Below, piece by piece: positions 23,756 to 29,595 of a stretch of 29,595 nt of DNA. The DNA is from Actinomycetota bacterium (GTDB taxonomy: Bacteria; Actinomycetota; Acidimicrobiia; Acidimicrobiales; Ilumatobacteraceae), in the NCBI GenBank assembly GCA_026393655.1, contig JAPKZT010000166.1:1-29595 (forward strand), in the 5' to 3' direction. Each line of letters opens with the position of its first letter. Position 1 is the first letter of the stretch. Both the position numbers and the translations under genes were made by a program. A model generated the notes under the pieces. The model was given only the letters and a program-made list of their open reading frames with translations. It made no database searches and was not told where the DNA came from.

Positions 23756-24722
23756 GGCGAATCCGAGGATCAAGCCAAGCATATGAAATGTCAGCAATGA
23801 GATTAAAAATAAGGATTGACAAAACGATGATCACCATCCACGGCATCAAGAGAGGAAAGTCTCCATCACCGAATGATTTTAAGAAATACAAACCCATGCC
23901 AGGATACGAAAATATATTTTCAGTGATAATTAATCCGCCAACTATTGCACCGAAATCAATTGCAGCAACAGTAACTATCGGAATTAATGCATTACGCATT
24001 CCATGATTAATTAAAATCCGACGTTCGCTGATTCCTTTAGATCTTGCCGTGCGCATGTAATCAGAATTCAAAACATCTAATAAAGACGATCGCAAGTAGC
24101 GACTGTATGTAGCAACAATCTGAATAGCGACGACAATCGTTGGCAGGGCCATAAATTTCAACATGAGAAATAAATCAAAGCCTGTATGGCCTGCTGGGTA
24201 AACGCCCGAAGTTGGGAAAAGACTTGATCCAAACCAACGCTGCCAATAAACAGCGAATAAAAGTTGCAAAAGCACTGCCGAAATATATGGCGGAATTGAA
24301 ATTCCCAAAAATGCTCCCGAGTTGATAAGAACGTCTCGTCTGCCACCAGGTCGCAGAACCGCCACCAATCCAAGAAGAAGTCCAATAATTACACCGACAA
24401 CTGTTGCCGCAATTCCAAGACGAAGCGTATTTGCTATCGCATCCTTGAGTGCTGGCCAGACCTCACGGCTGCCCTTGATACTGCGCGGCCAATTGCCGGT
24501 TAAAAAATTGTTGAGCCAGCGAAAATAACCCAAAACATAGTTTGGATCTAAACCATTTATATCAATGTATTGTCTTATTTTCTCTGGAGTGACGCGCGGG
24601 TTTGACCGCTTATAACTCTCGATCGGATTCGTTCCGATTCTGAGCGCTACATAGACCAAAAATGTAACAATCAACAATGTCGGTATCGCCCATGCAATAC
24701 GACGCAATATGTAACGAATCAC
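23748..24722 (-). CDS. Peptide/nickel-type ABC transporter permease (DppB/OppB-like)
   Basis: A 324-residue inner-membrane permease. MIRYILRRIAWAIPTLLIVTFLVY is split here as the basic N-terminus plus first helix, the classic DppB opening. The EAA coupling loop appears as MRTARSKGISERRILINHGMRN (long motif; key residues T, A, KG, R and HGMRN around residues 220-240). A periplasmic loop with PGGRRD and a C-terminal YAWLDPRIRLE also match the family. The start is GTG 24722, with TAGGCT 6 nt upstream, suggesting its own leaderless promoter after the hairpin that separates it from the binding-protein gene. Confidence 0.9.
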   Translation of the reverse strand: MIRYILRRIAWAIPTLLIVTFLVYVALRIGTNPIESYKRSNPRVTPEKIRQYIDINGLDPNYVLGYFRWLNNFLTGNWPRSIKGSREVWPALKDAIANTLRLGIAATVVGVIIGLLLGLVAVLRPGGRRDVLINSGAFLGISIPPYISAVLLQLLFAVYWQRWFGSSLFPTSGVYPAGHTGFDLFLMLKFMALPTIVVAIQIVATYSRYLRSSLLDVLNSDYMRTARSKGISERRILINHGMRNALIPIVTVAAIDFGAIVGGLIITENIFSYPGMGLYFLKSFGDGDFPLLMPWMVIIVLSILIFNLIADISYAWLDPRIRLE

Positions 24723-24734
24723 CTGCTTAGCCTA
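24723..24734 (-). promoter_or_regulatory. Internal leaderless -10 element of the permease genes
   Basis: TAGGCT (24729-24734, - strand) is followed by 6 nt and the GTG at 24722. A second TAGGCT occurs 20 nt further upstream (24749-24754), with inverted CCTA/TAGG pieces between. This may let the permease and ATPase genes be expressed apart from the binding protein. Confidence 0.45.
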
Positions 24735-24790
24735 CCGATTAGGCGTCTAGCCTATTGAAAAATTTTTTTAGATGTTTGCATCGTTATTGA

Positions 24791-24835
24791 AAACGGTGCG
24801 CCGATTTGACACTCAGCCGAATCGACGCACCGTTT
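24791..24835 (-). terminator. Intercistronic hairpin between binding protein and permeases
   Basis: On the - strand AAACGGTGCGTCGATT and AATCGGCGCACCGTTT form a 16-bp stem with one G-U pair and a 13-nt loop (24807-24819). No U tract follows directly. It begins 38 nt after the binding-protein stop. Such stems commonly reduce read-through or protect the 3' end of the binding-protein mRNA, giving more binding protein than permease. The rest of 24723-24873 holds the promoter described separately. Confidence 0.65.
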
Positions 24836-24873
24836 CATATCAATTACTTAATTAATAAATTAGAAGATGACTA

Positions 24874-26607
24874 CTAACTATTTATCTTTACGGTCGCCTC
24901 GCCTGTAAGCAGGTTGGTGACTACGTACTTAGCGTCATTTGTGGTTGCATATGCACTCGGCAAAACTTGAAACGCTGTTGTCCAAACCATCCATGAAGAG
25001 TTTGCACACTCTGTGATTGGGTTGAGACACTCAGGCCATTGTTCAGCACCGAGCACAATTTGCCCGTCACCGTCAACGTCTTGCCACAGGTGAATATTGT
25101 TAAATGCCTGAAAGTTATTGAGTTCACCTGTCCATGGACCTGCGACCTTATCGGTACGCGCAAACCCTGACTTAGGAAACTGCATTAACGGCAGCATCAC
25201 ATGATCTTTGGCCATTAGTGCCAGTGACTGTTTGATTTTGTCTGCACGAGTTGTTGCATCTGCATCAACATCTGCTGCATACATTAAATCTGAAGCCTCT
25301 GGGTTACACCAGCCGTTGTAATTTTGGCCGATGTTCTTATTTGCTTCAGTCGGGATCATGTCACAGACAAACGAACTGGTCAAATATGAAGGATCTGGTG
25401 GTGCTGTACTTATGTACATCGCCATGTCGTAGTCCATTGCCGGGAGCCTCTTTTGGAAGTAGCACGCCGCATCGCAATTGTCTGCCCGCACCTTGAAACC
25501 GGCTGCAGTAAGCAACGGAATCAAATATGCCTGAGTGCTCTCACGACGCGTGTTACCCGTGTTGATGATCCAACGAACATCAGGAACCTTGCCGCTTGGG
25601 TCAACCCAGAAACCATCGGCTCCCTTGGTCCATCCATTCTCAGTCAACAATGATTCTGCTCCTGCTGGGTCGTAACTACCCGCAAACTCGTCTCCATTGC
25701 AGAATGGTCCTGGAACCATCGGTCCGCATTGAAGCAATTCTTTTCCACCGAGTGGAATATAGATTTGCTTGAACAACGCATCACGATCAATTGACATTGA
25801 GAACGCTGCACGAAAATTCGGGTCTGCGAAAGGTCCGCACTTCTGTTGGAAGTAGAAAGCTTCGTAGTCGCCGCCGTAGTCAATTTGGGACTGAATATTG
25901 TCTTGCTTCACAGCATCTTCAATACCCGCGTAAAATTGCGGATAAATGAAGTCAACTTCTCCAGCCTTAACCGACGCAATTTCAGTGTCGCTATCTGCCT
26001 TTGGCACCATTACGAATTTCTTCGTTACGGCTTTGTCGGCTCCCCAATACTTGTCATTCGGGACGAACACAATCTGGTCAGGGCTCCAAGATTTAATCTT
26101 GTATGGTCGACCCGAGAATGGAATGTTGTCTGCAAAATCTCCAGAAACATCCATCGTGTTATTGACAGATGCTGCCTTAATCAAGCCGCTGAATAATCCA
26201 CGCCAAGGCGCATAAACAGCCTTGAGGGTTACAACAACTTGCTTGTCGCTTGTACCTGCTGCAACAGCGGTCACTTGGTCATACCCAGAAGTTGAAATCG
26301 AACCTGGAGTATTAAGTGATGCTTCCCAAGTTGCCTTGAAATCTGCAGCGGTGATTTGAGAACCATCATCCCAAACTGCAGCCGGATTGATCTCATAAGT
26401 AATTGTCATTCCACCAACGTTGGCTGGCTTCGTGTAATCGTAAGTAACTGCTGCGCAGTCATCCAAACTTGTTGGATAACTTGTAGCCGCTACCGCCGCT
26501 GTTGTATCGCTAGTCGCAGCATCATCGCTTCCGCCACAAGCTGCCCCAATTAAGGAAACAGTTATTAGCGCGATTGCGAGACGAGCCACTTTTGTGGTTT
26601 TTCTCAT
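24874..26607 (-). CDS. ABC transporter substrate-binding lipoprotein, family 5 (DppA/OppA-like)
   Basis: A 577-residue extracytoplasmic binding protein from the ATG at 26607. The signal peptide MRKTTKVARLAIALITVSL leads to a lipobox-like IGAAC (Cys24; Gly at -3 is atypical), followed by the Asp/Ser/Thr/Ala-rich linker GGSDDAATSDTTAAVAAT. The mature part is the bilobed family 5 fold, with AVWDDGSQITAADFKATWEA near the N-terminus and FRAAFSMSIDRDALFKQIY in the middle, both typical landmarks. It captures peptides or other small solutes and hands them to the permeases. I chose ATG 26607 because GGGAGG (26615-26620) sits 7 nt upstream and it gives a clean lipoprotein signal; a GTG at 26664 would add 19 unlikely residues. 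The gene is first in the importer operon. The ligand cannot be read from the sequence. Confidence 0.92.
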   Translation of the reverse strand: MRKTTKVARLAIALITVSLIGAACGGSDDAATSDTTAAVAATSYPTSLDDCAAVTYDYTKPANVGGMTITYEINPAAVWDDGSQITAADFKATWEASLNTPGSISTSGYDQVTAVAAGTSDKQVVVTLKAVYAPWRGLFSGLIKAASVNNTMDVSGDFADNIPFSGRPYKIKSWSPDQIVFVPNDKYWGADKAVTKKFVMVPKADSDTEIASVKAGEVDFIYPQFYAGIEDAVKQDNIQSQIDYGGDYEAFYFQQKCGPFADPNFRAAFSMSIDRDALFKQIYIPLGGKELLQCGPMVPGPFCNGDEFAGSYDPAGAESLLTENGWTKGADGFWVDPSGKVPDVRWIINTGNTRRESTQAYLIPLLTAAGFKVRADNCDAACYFQKRLPAMDYDMAMYISTAPPDPSYLTSSFVCDMIPTEANKNIGQNYNGWCNPEASDLMYAADVDADATTRADKIKQSLALMAKDHVMLPLMQFPKSGFARTDKVAGPWTGELNNFQAFNNIHLWQDVDGDGQIVLGAEQWPECLNPITECANSSWMVWTTAFQVLPSAYATTNDAKYVVTNLLTGEATVKINS

Positions 26608-26614
26608 TCTCCGA

Positions 26615-26693
26615 CCTCCCCGTCGAATTAGGTCGAGGCCGAATGACCTCTTGACTAATGTCACAGTATATTAGTTCGCTGTGAATGAGCGAA
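26615..26693 (-). promoter_or_regulatory. Promoter and ribosome binding site of the importer operon
   Basis: On the - strand a candidate -35 TTCGCT (26688-26693), a 17-nt spacer and -10 TATACT (26665-26670) predict a start near 26658, giving a leader of about 50 nt. The strong Shine-Dalgarno GGGAGG (26615-26620) lies 7 nt before the ATG at 26607. Unlike the GTG-start genes here, this one has a real 5' leader. Confidence 0.5.
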
Positions 26694-26695
26694 CT
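26673..26695. promoter_or_regulatory. Perfect 8-bp inverted repeat over the importer promoter
   Basis: AGTTCGCT (26673-26680), 7 nt, AGCGAACT (26688-26695). One arm contains the candidate -35 box and the other lies in the spacer 2 nt before the -10 box. It may be a repressor operator, or part of a tandem-hairpin end of the tpiA transcript. Confidence 0.45.
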
Positions 26696-26699
26696 CAGA

Positions 26700-26713
26700 C
26701 GCGCATGAGCGCG
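26700..26713 (-). terminator. Short GC hairpin just after tpiA
   Basis: CGCGC-N4-GCGCG, starting 5 nt after the tpiA stop codon, followed by the 8-bp AGTTCGCT dyad. There is no U tract. Two stems in a row without a U tract could end the gap-pgk-tpiA transcript, but this is not certain. Confidence 0.4.
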
Positions 26714-26718
26714 GAAAG

Positions 26719-27507
26719 TTAGTCCTTCCGAAGGCGGTATTGGCAAATCCGCGCAAACTCAGCCGAATCTAGGCTTGCACCGCCGACCAAAACGCCATCG
26801 ATATCTGGTTGCGACATAATTTCAGCAATGTTGCTGGCTTTAACACTGCCACCGTATTGCAATCTGACTGCCGTGGCAGCCAAGGGCGACGAAACTTTAG
26901 CGACTTCTTCTCGGATAGAACTGATCACCAGTTGTGCGTCTTGGGCAGTTGCAGTTTTGCCGGTTCCGATGGCCCAAATCGGTTCGTAGGCAATGACCAT
27001 TGCTCGAACTTGCTCTACAGAGCGCTTGGTTAGTGCAGCGCGAACTTGTCCGAGAACTTTCTCATGGGTGCGACCTGCTTCACGGTCAGCCAGTGTTTCG
27101 CCAACGCACAAAATTGGTGTCATACCATGTTTTTGAACTGCAACTATTTTTGCGGTGACGACTTCATCGGTCTCACCGAAAATTTGACGGCGCTCACTGT
27201 GGCCGACAATTACATAATTAACATTCAGCTTGGAGAGGAACTGTGCAGAGACCTCACCAGTGAATGCACCTGAATCGGATTCGTGGCAATGCTGCGCTCC
27301 CAAAATAAATCGAAGTTCATCTGCATCAATTAAAGTTTGTGCACTCCGCAAATCTGTGAACGGTGGATGTATTGTCACATCTACCGCTGCGAAATCATCT
27401 TTGGTCAAAAGATAGGCAAGTTTTTGAATGGATTGAATAGCTTCAAAGTGGTTATGGTTCATCTTCCAGTTGCCACTAATAATTGGCTTACGAACTTCAG
27501 TTGACAT
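26719..27507 (-). CDS. tpiA: Triosephosphate isomerase
   Basis: A 262-residue TIM-barrel enzyme interconverting dihydroxyacetone phosphate and glyceraldehyde 3-phosphate in glycolysis and gluconeogenesis. SGNWKMN supplies N13 and K15, VGHSERR the electrophile H102, and AYEPIWAIGTG the catalytic base E174. The phosphate-binding YGGSV and GVLVGGASL segments follow. Length is standard. ATG 27507 has GAGGAG 6 nt upstream, inside the end of pgk, and the two genes overlap by 11 nt. Last gene of the gap-pgk-tpiA operon. Confidence 0.97.
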   Translation of the reverse strand: MSTEVRKPIISGNWKMNHNHFEAIQSIQKLAYLLTKDDFAAVDVTIHPPFTDLRSAQTLIDADELRFILGAQHCHESDSGAFTGEVSAQFLSKLNVNYVIVGHSERRQIFGETDEVVTAKIVAVQKHGMTPILCVGETLADREAGRTHEKVLGQVRAALTKRSVEQVRAMVIAYEPIWAIGTGKTATAQDAQLVISSIREEVAKVSSPLAATAVRLQYGGSVKASNIAEIMSQPDIDGVLVGGASLDSAEFARICQYRLRKD

Positions 27508-28606
27508 TTGGTGCTCCTCGCAACGCGCTTAATCCTGGCAAGTCGCCGAGTTCAAGAAACTCTAGTGATGCGCCACCACCAGTAGAAACGTGGTCAACAT
27601 CATTTTCGAAACCAAATTGCGCCAGGGCTGCCGCCGAGTCACCACCGCCAACAATTGTAAACGCTTTCGTCTCTGACATTGCCTGAGCAATAGTTCGAGT
27701 TCCCGCAGCGAATCGTGAATCTTCGAACATTCCCATCGGCCCGTTCCAAAACACACTTCGGGCGCCCATGATTATGTCAGCGAACGCCGCAGCGCTGCCT
27801 GGCCCAATATCTAAACCTTTTGCACCATTAGGTAGACGAACGCCAAATGTTGCGAAATCACCTTCTTTGTCGACTCCGACTATGTCTTCTGGTAAGTGTA
27901 TTTTCAAATCAGAATCAAGAAGTTTTTTACAAAAAGAAATTTGATCCGGCTCACAAAGTGAATCGCCGATTGGCAGCGATTTTGCCGCGAGAAATGTAAA
28001 GCACATTCCCCCACCAATTACGAACGAGTCAACAACTTTCGACAGTGCTTCGATCACACCAATTTTGTCGCTAATTTTTGCGCCGCCCAAAACAGCAACG
28101 AGTGGTCGTTTTGGGTTGCTTCGCATTTCACCTAAGACCTCGACTTCACGTTGCAATAATCGACCGGCGGCTGATGGCAACGATTTTGGCGGTCCAACTA
28201 TTGAAGCATGCGATCTGTGTGCTGCACCGAATGCATCATTGACATAAAGATCTATTCCGTTAATTAAACGTGCAACAAAGGCCGAGTCATTTGCTTCTTC
28301 ACCAGGATTAAAGCGCAAGTTCTCGAGCAACTCGACGCCTGGTGCGATCTCTGATAAACGTTTGCGAATTGGCGACATCGAATATCTAATATTCACCTTA
28401 CCCTTGGGCCGACCCAGGTGACTGGCGCAAATAACTTTTGCACCGCGCTCAGTTAGCCAACCGATAGTTGGCAGCGCAGCACGAATTCGAAAATCATCGG
28501 CGATTACTCGAGCATCATCCGGACCAGACATGGGCACATTAAAATCGGTGCGCACAAGAACAGTTTTTCCCCGCACATCCCCGAGATCTTCAAGTTGCGG
28601 AACCAT
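27497..28606 (-). CDS. pgk: Phosphoglycerate kinase, compact form
   Basis: A 369-residue phosphoglycerate kinase, transferring phosphate between 1,3-bisphosphoglycerate and ADP. The N-terminal substrate domain shows RTDFNVP (19-25), SHLGRPKG (62-69), ENLRF (95-99) and DAFGAAHR (124-131). The nucleotide domain shows LGGAKISDKIGV, FWNGPMGMFE and GGGDSAAAL. It is about 20-30 residues shorter than typical bacterial enzymes (390-400). The visible gap is between SMSPIRKRLSE (76-86) and ELLENLRF (92-99), where a helix usually contributing an inter-lobe segment is missing. All catalytic motifs are intact. From memory, Acidimicrobiia enzymes share this compact form. ATG 28606 directly follows the gap stop codon. 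Confidence 0.96.
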   Translation of the reverse strand: MVPQLEDLGDVRGKTVLVRTDFNVPMSGPDDARVIADDFRIRAALPTIGWLTERGAKVICASHLGRPKGKVNIRYSMSPIRKRLSEIAPGVELLENLRFNPGEEANDSAFVARLINGIDLYVNDAFGAAHRSHASIVGPPKSLPSAAGRLLQREVEVLGEMRSNPKRPLVAVLGGAKISDKIGVIEALSKVVDSFVIGGGMCFTFLAAKSLPIGDSLCEPDQISFCKKLLDSDLKIHLPEDIVGVDKEGDFATFGVRLPNGAKGLDIGPGSAAAFADIIMGARSVFWNGPMGMFEDSRFAAGTRTIAQAMSETKAFTIVGGGDSAAALAQFGFENDVDHVSTGGGASLEFLELGDLPGLSALRGAPNVN

Positions 28607-29595
28607 CTAATTCTTAAGTGCTGCCCCGATATACGACGCGATATCTACGAGTCGATTTGAATATCCCCACTCATTGTCGTACCAACCCAAAACTTTGACA
28701 AGCGAACCCATGCTCATCGTTAGATCACTATCAAAAACGCAGCTATGTGGATTCGTAACAACATCACTAGAGACAATTGGGTCAACGCAATACTCGAGGA
28801 TATTTTTAAGAGGCCCAGAAGCGGCGACTTTGAACGCAGCCTTAATTTCATCGACCGAGGCAGGCTTCTTCAAATTGGCTACTAAATCGGTGATTGAACC
28901 AGTTGGCACGGGCACGCGAAGTGAAGTGCCGTCAAGTTTGCCTTTCATTGATTGCATTACAAGACTTGTTGCGCGAGCAGCACCTGTGCTCGTTGGAATT
29001 ATATTTATGGCCGCGGCACGCGCACGTCGCAGATCACTGTGTGGACCATCAACTAATGATTGATCACCTGTATATGCATGAATCGTTGTCATCAAACCAT
29101 TCTCTACACCGAACGCATCATCTAAGACTTTGACCATTGGTACGAAACAATTCGTCGTACAACTGGCATTCGAAACCACTTTATGATTTTTAGGGTCAAA
29201 GTCTTGATGATTTACGCCATACACAAAAGTCGCATCAGCGTTAGTCGCTGGTGCGGAAATAATCACACATGGTGCACCCGCGTCTAGGTGAGCCGCGGCT
29301 TTGTCACGATCCGTAAAAAACCCTGTCGATTCAATCACGAGATCTACGCCAAGACCACCCCAACCCAAATCTTTCGGGTCACGCTGCGACAAAACTTTAA
29401 GCAATTTGCCATCAATATTGATGCCTTCATCTGTTGCTGATATCTCATTGGGCAACACGCCCAGCACTGAGTCGTACTTGAGCAAATGCGCCATTGTCTT
29501 GAGCGAACCGAGATCATTAACAGCAACTATTTCAATATCTGCACCTGATTGCTGAATTGCCCTGTAAAAATTTCTGCCAATTCTTCCAAAGCCAT
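28607..29595 (-). CDS. gap: Glyceraldehyde-3-phosphate dehydrogenase, type I (5' partial)
   Basis: The frame runs off the right edge; 328 residues are visible, starting inside the GFGRIGRN Rossmann motif, so only about eight N-terminal residues are missing. VAVNDLG carries the Asp that favours NAD over NADP. SNASCTTNC holds the catalytic Cys, the substrate loop is VPVPTGSITDLV, and WYDNEWGYSNRLVD ends the catalytic domain. It oxidises glyceraldehyde 3-phosphate to 1,3-bisphosphoglycerate with NAD and phosphate. It heads the visible glycolytic operon; its stop TAG is followed immediately by the pgk ATG. An internal Met at 29494 is not the start, since it would remove the cofactor-binding fold. 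Confidence 0.96.
   Translation of the reverse strand, partial: GFGRIGRNFYRAIQQSGADIEIVAVNDLGSLKTMAHLLKYDSVLGVLPNEISATDEGINIDGKLLKVLSQRDPKDLGWGGLGVDLVIESTGFFTDRDKAAAHLDAGAPCVIISAPATNADATFVYGVNHQDFDPKNHKVVSNASCTTNCFVPMVKVLDDAFGVENGLMTTIHAYTGDQSLVDGPHSDLRRARAAAINIIPTSTGAARATSLVMQSMKGKLDGTSLRVPVPTGSITDLVANLKKPASVDEIKAAFKVAASGPLKNILEYCVDPIVSSDVVTNPHSCVFDSDLTMSMGSLVKVLGWYDNEWGYSNRLVDIASYIGAALKN

Noticed and set aside
24791..24835. Canonical Rho-independent terminator after the binding-protein gene
   Set aside because: The stem is strong but no run of T follows on the - strand, so it is kept only as an attenuator or stabiliser.
26608..26664. GTG 26664 as start of the binding protein
   Set aside because: The 19 extra residues precede a good signal peptide, and the strong GGGAGG site supports ATG 26607; the GTG also directly abuts the -10 box.
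1..29595. CRISPR arrays, insertion sequences, integrase genes, att sites or rRNA
   Set aside because: No direct-repeat arrays, transposase motifs or rRNA-like sequence were seen on either strand.

Overview
The window looks like a piece of chromosome from a planktonic, high-energy-economy actinobacterium, most likely of the Acidimicrobiia (Ilumatobacteraceae-like). This is an inference from several signs: moderate GC (mid-40s % by eye), very tight gene packing (no gene-free stretch reaches 300 bases, stop/start overlaps throughout), leaderless GTG-start genes, an F420-type LLM oxidoreductase, a compact phosphoglycerate kinase, and a lipoprotein with an Asp/Thr/Ala-rich linker. There are no mobile elements, phage genes, CRISPR arrays or rRNA genes.

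Layout. 1-4718 holds single metabolic genes: a 5'-truncated DAO-type FAD oxidoreductase and an SDR on +, a Gfo/Idh/MocA dehydrogenase on -, then a metallo-beta-lactamase-fold hydrolase of the glyoxalase II/persulfide dioxygenase group (+) facing a TauE/SafE exporter (-). 4823-15390 is an eight-gene + strand block for breaking down nitrogen-rich small molecules: an M20 carbamoylase/allantoate amidohydrolase-like enzyme, an N-carbamoyl-D-amino acid hydrolase-like nitrilase, a fused [2Fe-2S]/molybdopterin hydroxylase (XdhD-like), a shortened SsnA-like amidohydrolase, an LLM (F420/flavin) oxidoreductase, and a second, three-subunit molybdenum hydroxylase (FAD, FeS and Mo subunits). Together they could hydroxylate, deaminate and open a purine-, pyrimidine- or hydantoin-like ring and release ammonia; the substrate cannot be read from the sequence.

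15394-20439 is a - strand operon with overlapping genes: SGNH hydrolase with membrane anchor, MFS transporter, sugar-lactone oxidase (ALO-type) and a compact DEAD-box RNA helicase. Next come a tRNA-Leu whose anticodon reads as AAG, and secG. 20887-26607 (-) encodes a complete peptide/nickel-type (DppABCDF-like) ABC importer, with a hairpin and a second promoter between the binding protein and the permeases. 26719-29595 (-) is the glycolytic gap-pgk-tpiA operon, gap running off the window end. The importer therefore sits inside what is in many bacteria a contiguous gap-pgk-tpiA-secG block.

Regulation. Six genes that start with GTG at the head of a transcription unit, or just after an attenuator, carry a TANNNT hexamer exactly 6 nt upstream of the GTG, which fits leaderless transcripts. 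Genes with ATG starts inside operons use translational coupling or Shine-Dalgarno sequences.
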